Shown piece by piece: positions 43,534 to 53,701 of a stretch of 64,000 nucleotides of DNA. This DNA comes from Thermus albus (lineage in GTDB: Bacteria > Deinococcota > Deinococci > Deinococcales > Thermaceae). The notes under the pieces are model-generated. The model saw only the letters and a list, made by a program, of their open reading frames with translations. It made no database searches and was not told where the DNA came from. The first letter of the stretch is position 1. Each line of letters opens with the position of its first letter. The position numbers and the translations under genes were made by a program. The stretch spans positions 1-64,000 of the forward strand of contig NZ_JAKTNR010000002.1 in the NCBI RefSeq assembly GCF_022760855.1. The letters run 5' to 3'.

Positions 43534-43960
43534 GCTTCTCGGCCACCTCCGGGGGAACCGGCATCACGGAAAGCCGGTTCCCCCTCTTTACCAGGGGGTG
43601 GTCTTGGGGAAAGCAGGCCTTGAGCTGGGCCAGGGGGATGAGGGGCCAGGCCTCGAGGAAGGCCACCTCCACCGTGTACCAGCGGGGCTTTTCCCGGGTG
43701 GCCTTGGGGTCAAAATAGGGGCTTTGAGGGTCAAACTGCGTGGGGTCAGGAACCAGGGTCCTCACCACTTGGCAAAGCCCGGCAATCCCCGGAGGGTTGG
43801 CGCCCGAATGGTAAAAGAAACAAAGGTCCCCCACCTGCATCCGCATCAGGTAGTTCCGGGCCTGGTAGTTGCGCACCCCGTCCCAAACGGCCCCGCCTTC
43901 CTGCTTCAGGTCCAGGATGCTATACACCTCGGGTTCGGACTTGAGAAGCCAGTAGGCCAT
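43508..43960 (-). CDS. EVE-domain protein (PUA-like fold)
   Basis: 150 aa, the usual single-domain size. MAYWLLKSEPEVYS, WDGVRNYQARNYLM and FFYHSGANPPGIAG are diagnostic of the EVE domain, which binds modified bases in RNA or DNA. Free-standing EVE proteins are common in thermophiles and not confined to defence loci. It has a proper promoter (TTGTCC, 16 bp, TAGACT) 6 bp before the ATG. Confidence 0.92.
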   Translation of the reverse strand: MAYWLLKSEPEVYSILDLKQEGGAVWDGVRNYQARNYLMRMQVGDLCFFYHSGANPPGIAGLCQVVRTLVPDPTQFDPQSPYFDPKATREKPRWYTVEVAFLEAWPLIPLAQLKACFPQDHPLVKRGNRLSVMPVPPEVAEKLIARKGCR

Positions 43961-43966
43961 GGCCCA

Positions 43967-43994
43967 AGTCTAAAGGGGGCTTTAGCGGGGACAA
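43967..43994 (-). promoter_or_regulatory. Promoter of the EVE-domain gene
   Basis: Minus-strand TTGTCC (43994-43989), 16-bp spacer, TAGACT (43972-43967), 6 bp before the ATG. Confidence 0.7.
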
Positions 43995-44029
43995 AACCTT
44001 CTTGGGGAGGATCTCGCGAAGATAGGAGC

Positions 44030-44521
44030 ATGCGGGGTCTTTTGTTCCCCCTCCTTTGGCTCCTTTCCGCCTGCACCCTGACCCTGGAAGTGGTCTATCC
44101 AGGCCACCGCATCACGGGGCTGAAAACGCAAGGCACCTACTGCGCCTCTGCCAATACCCGGGTGGACTTCCGCTTTAGCCTGGAGGGAAGGCTGGACCGA
44201 CTGGAGTTTTTCTGGATTCCTGAGGGCCTAAGCCCAAGCCAAGCCCGCCCGGAGGAGCGCTATACCCTTTGGGGGCCTATATATTCTGGAGAGGTCCGGG
44301 GCTTTGTGGAGGTGACGCCTTCGGGAGGGATACGGGCGGTTTCCCTGGCCTCGCCTTCAGGAGCGGCGTTAAGGCCCCAGGGCGTCACCGTGGAGCCCTT
44401 GCCCGAGCGCAGGCTTTGGCTTCGGGGCCACACCGGGGGCTTGGCTGGGCCCTATGTGCGGGCGGCCAACCCGGTAATCCCCGACTCCTCCCCCTATTGC
44501 GATCCGGGCTGGTACCCTTAG
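44030..44521 (+). CDS. Predicted lipoprotein of unknown function
   Basis: 163 aa. A short signal sequence ends in the lipobox LLSAC (Cys15), so the mature protein is lipid-anchored outside the cytoplasm. The body is beta-rich, with several short Pro/Gly-bounded strands and two further cysteines. I do not recognise a family. TAGGAGC precedes the ATG. It ends 3 bp before glcD. Confidence 0.75.
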   Translation: MRGLLFPLLWLLSACTLTLEVVYPGHRITGLKTQGTYCASANTRVDFRFSLEGRLDRLEFFWIPEGLSPSQARPEERYTLWGPIYSGEVRGFVEVTPSGGIRAVSLASPSGAALRPQGVTVEPLPERRLWLRGHTGGLAGPYVRAANPVIPDSSPYCDPGWYP

Positions 44522-44524
44522 GGC

Positions 44525-45889
44525 ATGGCGGCTTGGGGAAAAGCGCAGACCGGGGAGGTGCGCGAGGAGCTGAAGGCCCTTTTCGGCTCCAGGGCCCTCC
44601 TTTCCCCGGCGGAGAAAGGGGTGTACCGCTACGACGCCATCCTGGTGGGGCCGGAGCCTTTGGCGGTGGCCCTGCCGGAGTCCCGGGAGGAGGTGCAGGC
44701 CCTGGTGCGCCTGGCCCGGAAGTACCACCTTCCCCTGGTTCCCCGGGGTGCGGGAAGCGGCCTGAGCGGGGGGGCGGTGCCGGAGGAGGGGGCCATTGTG
44801 GTGGCCTTTACCCGCATGACCCGCCTGGAGCTGGACCCTGTAGGGCGTACCGCCTGGGCCGAGCCTGGGGTGACCACGGCCAGGATCTCGGAGGAGGCCA
44901 GGCCCTACGGGCTTTTCTACCCCCCTGACCCCGCCTCCTCGCGCACCAGCACCCTGGGGGGCAACCTGGGGGAGAACGCCGGGGGGCCCCTCTGCTTCAA
45001 GTACGGGGTCACGGGGGATTACGTCTTGGAGCTGGAGTTCGTGGACGCCTGGGGGGAGGTGCACCGCCTGGGCCGGGAGGCCTACGATGTGGCTGGCCTG
45101 CTTATCGGCTCGGAAGGGACCTTGGGCCTGATCACGGGGGTGCGGGTGCGGCTTCTTCCCCTTCCCCGGTACCGGGCCACCTTGATGGCGGCCTTTCCCC
45201 ACGTGGGCGCCCTGGCAGAGGCGGTCTCCCGGGCCATCGCCTTGGGGGCGGTGCCGGCGAAGCTGGAGTTTTTGGATCCCGTTTGCGTAAACGCCGTGGA
45301 GGACTACCTGGGCCTGGGGCTTCCAAGAGGGCATGCCCTCCTTTTGGCGGAAACGGATGGGGAGGACCTCGAGGTGGTCCAAGAGGAGCTTTCGCTTCTG
45401 GAGAGGACGGCCCAGGAACTTGGGGCTAGGGTGCAGAAGGCGCGGGACGAGAAGGAGGCGGAGGCCCTTTGGCGGGCCAGGCGGAGCGTGAGCCCCGCCT
45501 TGGGCCGCATCCGCCCCAAGCGGGTCAACGAGGACATCGCGGTGCCCAGAAGCCAGCTTCCTGAGGTGGTGCGGGAGATCCAGGCCTTGGGGGAGGCCTA
45601 CGGCCTGGTGGTGGCCCAGTTTGGCCATATTGGGGATGGGAACCTGCACCCCAACATCCTCTTTGACCCCAGGCGGGAGAGCGAGGAACGGGTCTGGGAG
45701 CTGGCCCACCAGATCGCCCGGGTGGCCCTACGGCATGGCGGCGTGCTTTCCGGGGAGCATGGGATTGGCCTCATGAAGCGGGAGTTCATGAAGGAAGCGG
45801 TGGAGGAAGGGACCCTCGAGGCTTTCCGCACGGTAAAGGCCACCTTGGATCCCCAGGGGCTCCTGAACCCGGGCAAGGTCCTGCCCTAA
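44525..45889 (+). CDS. glcD: FAD-linked oxidase, GlcD type
   Basis: 454 aa. The FAD-binding half carries [14 protein letters not shown] and [13 protein letters not shown]; the cap domain carries the conserved [13 protein letters not shown] and GEHGIGLMK motifs. Oxidises glycolate or D-lactate in the family. The usual partners glcE and glcF are not next to it, so it may work alone or with a remote Fe-S subunit. Confidence 0.92.
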   Translation: MAAWGKAQTGEVREELKALFGSRALLSPAEKGVYRYDAILVGPEPLAVALPESREEVQALVRLARKYHLPLVPRGAGSGLSGGAVPEEGAIVVAFTRMTRLELDPVGRTAWAEPGVTTARISEEARPYGLFYPPDPASSRTSTLGGNLGENAGGPLCFKYGVTGDYVLELEFVDAWGEVHRLGREAYDVAGLLIGSEGTLGLITGVRVRLLPLPRYRATLMAAFPHVGALAEAVSRAIALGAVPAKLEFLDPVCVNAVEDYLGLGLPRGHALLLAETDGEDLEVVQEELSLLERTAQELGARVQKARDEKEAEALWRARRSVSPALGRIRPKRVNEDIAVPRSQLPEVVREIQALGEAYGLVVAQFGHIGDGNLHPNILFDPRRESEERVWELAHQIARVALRHGGVLSGEHGIGLMKREFMKEAVEEGTLEAFRTVKATLDPQGLLNPGKVLP

Positions 45890-45926
45890 CGGGTCTATTT
45901 TCACGGGCCTTTGACAGGAAGGAGTC

Positions 45927-45932
45927 TACCCT
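45927..45932 (+). promoter_or_regulatory. -10 box of the GGDEF gene (leaderless)
   Basis: TACCCT, 6 bp before the ATG at 45939. A perfect TTGACA at 45911 is only 10 bp away, too close to be its -35. Confidence 0.4.
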
Positions 45933-45938
45933 GGAAGC

Positions 45939-46874
45939 ATGGATGGCCGGGGCCGGGTCTTCTACTTTGCCAGCTGGGCGGGGTTGGCCCTGGGCCTTTT
46001 GCTCCAGGTGAGGCGCTTCCCGCCCCAGGGCCTGGAGGTTCTCGTCCACCTTTTGCTGGTCCTCTGGGCCCTTTGGGCCATGAGCCGGGGCCCCAAGGTG
46101 GCGCCCCGCCTTCTCCTCCATCCTCTAGGTGCCTATCTGCTTTTTGAGATGTGGCGGATGGGGGAGGGCTGGCCCTTGGCTGGGTTCTTCACCCCGGCCC
46201 TGTACCTGCTTTCCGGGTTCGCCTATCCTCCTTGGTCCTTGGGGCATCTTTTGGGGGCCTTTTGGGGTGGGGTCTTGGTCCTGGCCCCCCTGGTGTGGGG
46301 CCGGAACCTGGACGCTTGGCCCCATTTTGCGGTAAGCCAGGCTATCCTCTACAGCCTCACCTTCCTCCTGGCCCGGTTCCGAGAACTTCATGGCCAGATG
46401 CGCTTTTGGAAGGAGCAAGCCCTAACCTGCCCCCTCACTGGCCTTCCCAACCGCCGGGCCTTGGAGATGGCCCTAGAGCGGGAGGCGGCCCGGGTGGAGC
46501 GGGGGGAAAAGCCCTTTAGCCTGGTGATCCTAGACCTGGACGACTTCAAAAAGGTCAACGACACCCAGGGTCACCTGGCGGGGGACCGGCTCCTAAAGGA
46601 GGTGGCCCAGTACCTGGTGACCCACGTGCGCCAGGGGGATCTGGTGGGGCGCTGGGGTGGAGAGGAGTTCGCCATCCTCCTTCCTAGGACCGAGGGGGAG
46701 GAGGCGATGCAGGTGGCGGAAAGGCTCAGGACCGGGCTTAGCCGCTTAGGGGTCACGGGAAGCTTTGGGGTGGCGGTGTACCAAGGAGATCTACGGGACC
46801 TATTCCAAAGGGCGGATAGGGCCCTTTACCGGGCCAAGGGGGAGGGAAAGAACCGGGTGGAACGGGACCTCTAG
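45939..46874 (+). CDS. Membrane diguanylate cyclase (GGDEF)
   Basis: 311 aa. The first 145 residues contain about five or six hydrophobic segments; residues about 160-310 are a GGDEF domain with LTGLPNRRALE, DLDDFKKVNDTQGH and the active site RWGGEEFAIL (GGEEF, compatible with activity). It would make cyclic di-GMP. The signal sensed by the membrane part is unknown. Confidence 0.92.
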   Translation: MDGRGRVFYFASWAGLALGLLLQVRRFPPQGLEVLVHLLLVLWALWAMSRGPKVAPRLLLHPLGAYLLFEMWRMGEGWPLAGFFTPALYLLSGFAYPPWSLGHLLGAFWGGVLVLAPLVWGRNLDAWPHFAVSQAILYSLTFLLARFRELHGQMRFWKEQALTCPLTGLPNRRALEMALEREAARVERGEKPFSLVILDLDDFKKVNDTQGHLAGDRLLKEVAQYLVTHVRQGDLVGRWGGEEFAILLPRTEGEEAMQVAERLRTGLSRLGVTGSFGVAVYQGDLRDLFQRADRALYRAKGEGKNRVERDL

Positions 46875-46894
46875 AGAAAAGGGGGGTGTGGGGG

Positions 46895-47209
46895 GCTATA
46901 ATCCCCGGTTTTCAAACCGGGGATACATGGGTCAGCGAAGCTACATGAACTCCCCCACGTGTCCCATAGGGACACACGGCACATTTTGCGGTAGGTGTGC
47001 TACGATATGCCCGTGGACCAGAAGCACCGTCCACCCGTGGCAGGTCACGGGCGCAGCCCGTATCTTGAGCTTGAGCATAGCGCTCGCCTGCCGCGGAACG
47101 GAATTTTCCAGGCTCGGACGGAGCCTACAAGATAGCCTTCCGGCTGACCGGGGATAGGTGCTCCAACCTAGAACCGAGAAGCCTCGCTCTTCAAAGCGAG
47201 GAGTCGTCA
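46895..47209 (+). mobile_element. Transposase-less IS200/IS605-type element with omega-RNA-like right end
   Basis: The stretch has no gene. At its left, ATCCCCGGTT (46901-46910) pairs with AACCGGGGAT (46915-46924); GTGTCCC (46959-46965) and GGGACAC (46969-46975) form a second hairpin. At its right, GAAGCC, a 7-bp stem CCTCGCT/AGCGAGG (47182-47201) with loop CTTCAA, and GGAGTCGTCAC match the form of IS200/IS605 right ends, which are also the 3' end of TnpB-guide RNAs. The gap where tnpA or tnpB would lie is too short for either. It is probably a deletion derivative or palindrome-associated element. Base use is more AT-rich than its neighbours. Confidence 0.65.
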
Positions 47210-48286
47210 CGAGACCCGGTACCCCACCTGGGAGAGCACTTCCCGGGCCCTTTCCCGCTCCTCCCGGCTGGCAAAGCCCAGCCGGATGGCCCCGGCTTCC
47301 TCGCGGATGGTGAGGACCTCGATGTCCTTGATGTTGACCCCGGCTTCGCCTAGGGCAGTGGCTATCTTGGCGATCTGGCCCGGGCGGTCGGGTACCTGGA
47401 CCACCAGGTCGTGCATCTCGGGCAGGAGGCTGCGGCGCACGATGGGGAGGCTATCCCGGGTGCGCTTGGCCTCAACCGCCGCTTGGAGAAGGGCCTCGGG
47501 CTGGTCCAGGAGGTCTTCCAGTTCCCCTAGCACCCCCCTTAGCTCCTCTATGGCCTCCTTGAGGGCTTCTTTGTTCTCCACCACCATGTCCCGGCTCATC
47601 CGGGGGGAGCCGGAGGCCACCCGGGTCAGGTCGCGAAACCCCCCGGCGGCCAAGAACATGAGGAGGTCCCGGTAGGGGCTATGGGCCACCAGGTGGTTCA
47701 GGGCCACGGCCAGGAGGTAGGGGAGGTGGGAGATGCGGGCCACCAGCTGGTCGTGGAGCCCTGGGGGGATCTCCAAAGGATAGGCCCCCAAGGCCTCCAC
47801 CAGCTGGCGGAGGCTTTCCTTGGCCTGGGGGCTAGTCCTTTCCGTGGGGGTGAGGACCCAGATGGCGTTTTGCAGGAGGCCGGCGTGGGCGTTTTCCACC
47901 CCGGCCCGCTCGCTTCCCGCCATGGGGTGGCCCCCCAGGAAGTGGGGGAGGGTGTCCTCGAGGGCCGCCACCACCTTGGCTTTCACGCTTCCCACATCGG
48001 TCCAGAGGCTTTCGGGGTGGGCCAAGGGGGCCAGCTCCCGGCCCAGGTCCGCCAAGGCCCCCACGGGTGCGGCCAGGATGCCCAGCTCCAGTTCTTCCAC
48101 CCAGGGCCCTAGCTGGGGGTGGATCCGGTCGGCCACCCCCAGGAAAAGGGCCCTTTCCAGGGCCTCGGGGTCTTGGTCGTAGGCATGGACCTCCTCGGCC
48201 AGGAAGCGCTCCTTCAGGCCCAAGGCCACGCTTCCTCCCAAAAGCCCCACCCCAAAGATCCCCACCTTGCCAAAAAGGGGCTTCAT
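47207..48286 (-). CDS. tyrA: Prephenate dehydrogenase with ACT domain
   Basis: 359 aa. NAD-binding start [18 protein letters not shown]; the catalytic [12 protein letters not shown]; a long helical dimer region; and a C-terminal ACT domain ([24 protein letters not shown]). It converts prephenate to 4-hydroxyphenylpyruvate for tyrosine. Overlaps aroF by 4 bp (ATGA), so it shares its attenuator. Its TGA stop (47209-47207) is contributed by the terminal TCAC of the neighbouring mobile element. Confidence 0.94.
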   Translation of the reverse strand: MKPLFGKVGIFGVGLLGGSVALGLKERFLAEEVHAYDQDPEALERALFLGVADRIHPQLGPWVEELELGILAAPVGALADLGRELAPLAHPESLWTDVGSVKAKVVAALEDTLPHFLGGHPMAGSERAGVENAHAGLLQNAIWVLTPTERTSPQAKESLRQLVEALGAYPLEIPPGLHDQLVARISHLPYLLAVALNHLVAHSPYRDLLMFLAAGGFRDLTRVASGSPRMSRDMVVENKEALKEAIEELRGVLGELEDLLDQPEALLQAAVEAKRTRDSLPIVRRSLLPEMHDLVVQVPDRPGQIAKIATALGEAGVNIKDIEVLTIREEAGAIRLGFASREERERAREVLSQVGYRVS

Positions 48287-49317
48287 CCTAGGACCGGTGC
48301 GGAGAGGGTTTTGTCCAAGGCCTCCACCAGGCGGCGGGCCTTTTGCATGAGCTCGGCGAACTCGTGCTCATGGAGCTGCTGGGCGGCATCGGAAAGGGCT
48401 TTTTCCGGCTCGGGATGGGTTTCCACGATAAGGCCGTCCGCCCCCGCCGCCAGCCCCGCCAGGGCTAAGGGGATGACCCATTCCCGCCGGCCTGCGGGGT
48501 GGGAAGGGTCCACCCATACGGGAAGATGGGTGAGGCTTTTGAGCACGGGCACCGCGGAAACGTCCAGGGTGAAGCGGGTGGCCTTCTCAAAGGTGCGGAT
48601 TCCCCTTTCCACCAGGATCACCTGCATGTTCCCCCGGGAGAGGATGTATTCGGCGCTCATTAGGAACTCCTCCAGGGTCATGCTCATGCCCCGTTTGAGG
48701 AGGACGGGCTTTTTCACCTCCCCCACCGCCTGGAGGAGGGCGAAGTTCTGGGCGTTGCGGGCCCCGATCTGCAGGGCGTCGGCATACTCCGCCACCAGTT
48801 CCACCTGCTCGGGGGAGAGGACCTCGGTGACCACGGGAAGCCCCGTCTCCCGCCGGGCCTCGGCCAGGATCTTGAGCCCCTCCAGGCCAAGGCCCTGGAA
48901 GGCGTAGGGGCTGGTCCTGGGTTTGAAGGCCCCGCCTCTCAGCATCCCCGCCCCGTGGGCCTTCACGTAGCGGGCGGCCCTTAGGGTCTGCTCCCGGGAC
49001 TCCACCCCGCAGGGCCCGGCGGCGATGAGCACGTGCCCGCCCCCGGTTTTGCCCGTGGGGAACTCCAAGACGGTGGGAAAGGGCTGGACCTCGAGGCTCG
49101 CCAGCTTGTAGGGCTTGGAGATGGGGATCACCTCCGCCACCCCGGGAAGGGCGCGGAAGTGCTCCATGAGCTCCGGGGTGGGCCCGCGACCGATGGCCCC
49201 CACCAAGGTGGTCTCCACCCCCCGGGAAACGTGGGGCCGGTAGCCCACCTTCTCAATCTCCCCAATGACCTCTTCCAGCTCCGCTTCCGTATGTCCTCGC
49301 CGCATCACGATCAGCAT
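48283..49317 (-). CDS. aroF: 3-deoxy-7-phosphoheptulonate synthase (DAHP synthase, type I-beta)
   Basis: 344 aa from ATG 49317. A ferredoxin-like regulatory domain (residues 1-70, starting [18 protein letters not shown]) precedes the barrel with [33 protein letters not shown] and [14 protein letters not shown]. It joins PEP and erythrose-4-phosphate, the entry to aromatic amino acids. The N-terminal domain is the site of Phe/Tyr feedback in this subfamily. GGAGGG precedes the ATG. The upstream frame extension is the attenuator leader, not protein. Confidence 0.95.
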   Translation of the reverse strand: MLIVMRRGHTEAELEEVIGEIEKVGYRPHVSRGVETTLVGAIGRGPTPELMEHFRALPGVAEVIPISKPYKLASLEVQPFPTVLEFPTGKTGGGHVLIAAGPCGVESREQTLRAARYVKAHGAGMLRGGAFKPRTSPYAFQGLGLEGLKILAEARRETGLPVVTEVLSPEQVELVAEYADALQIGARNAQNFALLQAVGEVKKPVLLKRGMSMTLEEFLMSAEYILSRGNMQVILVERGIRTFEKATRFTLDVSAVPVLKSLTHLPVWVDPSHPAGRREWVIPLALAGLAAGADGLIVETHPEPEKALSDAAQQLHEHEFAELMQKARRLVEALDKTLSAPVLG

Positions 49318-49382
49318 GGTTCCCTCCGAAAAGCCTTGGGCGCCCCCTTTTTGGGGGCGCCCTTCTTGCGGAAAAGCCTCAT
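49311..49382 (-). CDS. Possible second leader ORF overlapping aroF start
   Basis: A 23-codon frame starts at an ATG that overlaps the leader-peptide stop (ATGA), runs through the 3:4 hairpin as a repeated Lys-Gly-Ala-Pro, and stops at TGA inside aroF codons 2-3. It has two Phe codons. It could couple translation across the hairpin to aroF, or be chance. Confidence 0.3.
   Translation of the reverse strand: MRLFRKKGAPKKGAPKAFRREPC
49338..49362 (-). terminator. Attenuator hairpin 3:4 before aroF
   Basis: A 10-bp perfect stem, GGGCGCCCCC against GGGGGCGCCC, with an AAAAA loop in the transcript. The T run is weak (CTTTTC, four bases downstream). Arm 3 can pair equally well with arm 2 (49393-49402) to form the antiterminator. 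Confidence 0.65.
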
Positions 49383-49444
49383 GCGGGCCGCAGGGCGCCC
49401 CCGGCGGGATAATAAAAGCCGAAGTGGCGCCCAAGGGTCCGCAT
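49379..49444 (-). CDS. aroF-tyrA leader peptide (Phe/Tyr attenuator)
   Basis: 21 codons, ATG 49444 to TGA 49379. GGAGG lies 4 bases before the ATG and the promoter puts the transcript start within a few bases. Codons 8-12 read Phe-Gly-Phe-Tyr-Tyr. Arm 1 (49426-49432) lies just before these codons, and arm 2 (49393-49402) just after. This is the textbook plan of amino-acid-controlled attenuation, matched to the products of the operon it precedes. Confidence 0.75.
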   Translation of the reverse strand: MRTLGRHFGFYYPAGGALRPA

Positions 49445-49454
49445 ATTGCCTCCA

Positions 49455-49483
49455 AGCATAGGGAAGGGAAAGGACCCTGTCAA
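49455..49483 (-). promoter_or_regulatory. Promoter of aroF-tyrA
   Basis: Minus-strand TTGACA (49483-49478), 17-bp spacer, TATGCT (49460-49455). Confidence 0.85.
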
Positions 49484-49563
49484 GGGGGGAGGCCCCCGCC
49501 TGGGGTTCGCTCCCGAAGGCTGGCGGTAAGGCGCACCGGCCCGTAGGGCCAAGGCGTCTGGGG

Positions 49564-50375
49564 TCAGGCGGGATAGTAGAGGGGGGCGAAGGGGAGGCCC
49601 AGGGCCTGGGCGAAGGCCTTAAGGCCTAAGCGATCGGGCTCCTCCAGGTGGTAGCGGAAGTTCCAAAGGTAGTGCTCCATCAGGGCCGGGTGGATTCCAA
49701 GCCGCTTGGCCTCGGCTTCCGCTACTTCTCCCAGCCGGCTAAGCCCCTGGCGCCGAGCCCTCCTCAAGGCCTGCACCACCTCCAAGGGAGGAGGGTTTTC
49801 CTTGCGGTAGGCCCAGACGGCGAAGACGAAGGGAAGCCTGGTGCGTGCAAACCAGAGCATGGAAAGGTCCACCACCGCCACCTCCCCGAAGCGGGTGGGG
49901 AGGGCGTGGGGGGTTTCAGGGAGGTGGCTTAGGAGGCTGGCGTAGGCCTGGATGGCCCTATCGCCGATGAGGAGGACCCCGTCGTACTCCTTAAGGAGCT
50001 CCAGTCCCCCTTCCTTGGCCTCGTACTGGGGGAAAACCCCCTGTTCCCCAAGGAGGAGCTTTAGGAGCTCCACGCTGGTGGCGCTTTCCGTGGTGAGGGC
50101 AATGCGCCTTAGGTTGGCAAGCCTTCCCTTATGGAATAGGTTCACCGAGTACACCCGCCCCAGGACGGCCACGGAAAAGTCGGGAAGAAGCCCCAGCTCC
50201 TCCTGGTGTTCCAGGTAGAAGTAGCTGGAAACCAGGGAAAGCCCCACCTCCCCCGAGAGCACCATGCGGTTGAGCTCCGCGGGAACCCCATAGCAGAGCC
50301 GCCAGCTCCCTGGCTCCAGAAAGCGGTAGAGGGGGGCGGTGTTGGCGTAGAGGGGAACCCCTAGGGCGTAGACCA

Positions 50376-50376
<1 letters not shown>
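49564..50376 (-). CDS. mqnA: Chorismate dehydratase (futalosine menaquinone pathway)
   Basis: 270 aa periplasmic-binding-like fold enzyme. LGVPLYANTAPLYRFL, the ALTTESATSVELLKLL phosphate-loop-like helix and VVDLSMLW fit MqnA, which turns chorismate into 3-[(1-carboxyvinyl)oxy]benzoate. Shares one base with the mqnE stop (TGATG). Menaquinone is the electron donor used by the PsrC subunit in this window. Confidence 0.9.
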
Positions 50377-51520
<1,144 letters not shown>

Positions 51521-51524
<4 letters not shown>

Positions 51525-52201
51525 GCCAAGGAGTCTACCCCCTTTCGGAACCGCCCGACTAGGGCTTCCACTTCCTTTCGCCTACCCCCTACGCTCTTTC
51601 CCGGCAAGAGGCCCCGCAGGTAACGGTCGGTGAGAAGCAGGTCCACATAGGGGTAGAGGGTGGCCGCCATGACCGCATCCAAAAGGTCGGAGGGGCGGGG
51701 TTTGCGGAGGGTATCCGAGGCCATGCGGGCGAGAAGCTCGGCCAGAAGGCGCACGAAGGGCACCTCCTTAAGCCCGGTGCGGGCCCTGATCTCCCTGAGG
51801 GCCTCCTCGAGGGCCTCCCGGTAGGGCAGACCCCGGAGGCTTTCGGGCAGGCCCCGGAAGGGGGAGAGGTCCGCAGGGGCTTCCCAGCTTCCTCCCCTCC
51901 AGAGGAAATCCTCCCGGGAAAGCCCCCCCTCCTGGCGCACGGCCACCTCCTGCCAGGGGCGCACCCAGTAGCCTTGGGAAAGCTCGGCGAAAAGGCGCTC
52001 CAGGGCGGGTAGGAGGTAACCGGCCTTTTCCGCAGGGCCCCGGATGGGGTAGAGGGTTTCCAGCACGTGGAAGGGGCTGGGTGGGGCCAGGACCTGGCCC
52101 TTAAGGGCCAGGTACAGCTCCCCGAAAACCTCGTGCCCCCGCTGGCCCAAGAGGTGCTTGGCCATGCGGCTGGCGTAGTTTTGGTCCAGATAGACCAGCA
52201 A
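51521..52201 (-). CDS. PIN-like domain protein
   Basis: 226 aa, TTG start. It opens MLVYLDQNYASRMAKHL, the LDxN motif of PIN-like nuclease folds, and ends with SDLLDAVMAATLYPYVDLLLTDRYLRGLL, where two further acidic residues fall at the expected positions. Function is unknown; a toxin role is not suggested because no antitoxin-like gene is beside it. It sits between a UPF0114 gene and mqnE in one operon. Confidence 0.65.
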
Positions 52202-52204
52202 GGG

Positions 52205-52648
52205 CTATTCTTTGGCCTTGGCCAGCCAAAGGGAGGCGGCCAGGAAGGCCACCCCCCCGGCGAAGAGGAGGAAGTCCAAGGAGGTCTGGGGCTTGAAGGC
52301 CGAGGCCTTCTCAAAGAACTTCACCACCAGAATCATCACGATAACCTGGCCCAGCTTGCCCTTTAGGTCGGCCAGGCTTTCCACCGTGAGGACGTTTTCC
52401 AAGGGGAGCTCCAGCTTGCGGATGAAAAGCTCAAAAAGGCCCAGGCTGAAGATGAGGAAGACGGCGCTCAAAAGGGCCAGGTCCACGGCGCCCACCAGGA
52501 CGGGAAGGGCTTCGTCCAGGGGTTTTTTCACCGCCACCAGGGTTTCCTCGAGGGCATGCCAGGCGAAGTAGAAGGCCCCGAGGAGCATGCCCACCACGGG
52601 CAAAAGCATGAGCCAACGCAAGGGGTAGACCAGGGTCTCCGGGCGCAT
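52205..52648 (-). CDS. UPF0114 (YqhA-like) membrane protein
   Basis: 147 aa with four hydrophobic segments (about 8-30, 55-77, 100-118, 122-142). The order and the segment GLFELFIRKLELP match YqhA. Function is unknown for the family. Confidence 0.8.
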   Translation of the reverse strand: MRPETLVYPLRWLMLLPVVGMLLGAFYFAWHALEETLVAVKKPLDEALPVLVGAVDLALLSAVFLIFSLGLFELFIRKLELPLENVLTVESLADLKGKLGQVIVMILVVKFFEKASAFKPQTSLDFLLFAGGVAFLAASLWLAKAKE

Positions 52649-52657
52649 GGGCGCATT

Positions 52658-53692
52658 CTAAGGCAGGTAGGGGGCCGTGGGGGAGGTGCGGGTGGAGGCC
52701 CGTTCTATCAGGAGGGGCTCGAACCGCACCCCCCGGGGTGGCCCGGCATAGCCTTCCATCCTTTCCAGGAGGAGTTGCGCCGCCCGGGCCCCCATGGCCT
52801 CCACCGGCTGGGCGATGGTGGAAAGACCCACCTCCTCGGTGAAGGGATGCCCGTCAAAGCCCAGGACCCGCACCTCCTTGCCCAGGGTAAGGCCCAGCCT
52901 CTCCGCCTCCTCCAGGACCCCCAGGGCCACCTGGTCGGCGCCGGCGAAGACGTTGAGGGGCGGGGAGGCCTTTTCCAGGAAGTACCGGAGGGCAAGCCTG
53001 CCGCCTTCCTGGGAGAGGCGGGTGGTGTAGAGGTGCCCCTCGGGAAAGGGGCGGCCCGTGGCCTTGAGGGCTTCCCGGAATCCGGCCAGGCGCTCGGCGA
53101 AGACCGTGTGGTGGAAGGCCCGGTCGGGTTCCTCCTCCACCTTCACGGTGAAGATGGGCCCGGGGAAGCGGGCCAGGTACTCCCCGGCCAGGTGGCCGCC
53201 CAGAAAGTTGTCCAGGTAAACGGAGTCGTAGCGGGGATTTTTGGCGTCCACCAGCACCACGGGACGGTCGGTGGGTAGACGGCCCCCTTCAAAGTGTTCG
53301 CTGAGGTCGTAGGAGGCCAGGATGAGGCCGTCGGTGAGGAAGGCCAGGGTGGAGCTTTCCAAATAGCGCCTAAGCCGGGCCTGGGAGAGGATGGGAAAGA
53401 GGGCCAGGTCGTAGCGCTTTTCCAAGAGCACGCTCTCAATGCCCTCCACAAGCCTGCGGTAAAACTCCGTGGCCACAAAGGGAAGGAGGACCGAGACCGT
53501 GTAGCTTCTCCCTCCCGCGATGCGCCGGGCATGGGGGTTGGGGGTGTAGCCCAGCTCCTCCATGGCCTGCAGCACGCGGGCCCGGGTTTCCGGCCGCACC
53601 GCCTTGTGGTTGTTGAGCACCCGGCTCACGGTGCCCAGGCCCACCCCGGCCCGGGCGGCCACCTCGAGGATGGTGGGTTTTTTCCTTCTCAT
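52658..53692 (-). CDS. LacI-family transcriptional regulator
   Basis: 344 aa. N-terminal HTH TILEVAARAGVGLGTVSRVLNNH with the hinge helix NPHARRIAGG, then a periplasmic-binding-like sugar domain (LVDAKNPRYDSVYLDN, VLGFDGHPFTEEVGLSTI). The ligand is unknown; no sugar transport genes are nearby. Two palindromes lie in its own promoter, suggesting autorepression. Confidence 0.92.
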   Translation of the reverse strand: MRRKKPTILEVAARAGVGLGTVSRVLNNHKAVRPETRARVLQAMEELGYTPNPHARRIAGGRSYTVSVLLPFVATEFYRRLVEGIESVLLEKRYDLALFPILSQARLRRYLESSTLAFLTDGLILASYDLSEHFEGGRLPTDRPVVLVDAKNPRYDSVYLDNFLGGHLAGEYLARFPGPIFTVKVEEEPDRAFHHTVFAERLAGFREALKATGRPFPEGHLYTTRLSQEGGRLALRYFLEKASPPLNVFAGADQVALGVLEEAERLGLTLGKEVRVLGFDGHPFTEEVGLSTIAQPVEAMGARAAQLLLERMEGYAGPPRGVRFEPLLIERASTRTSPTAPYLP

Positions 53693-53701
53693 GGTCGGAC
53701 G

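Noticed and set aside
45911-45916. Perfect TTGACA before the GGDEF gene
   Set aside because: It is only 10 bp from the TACCCT box and has no -10 at 16-18 bp, so it is unlikely to be the working -35.
46765-47157. 130-codon frame entering the mobile element
   Set aside because: It starts inside the GGDEF gene in another frame and has no transposase motifs.
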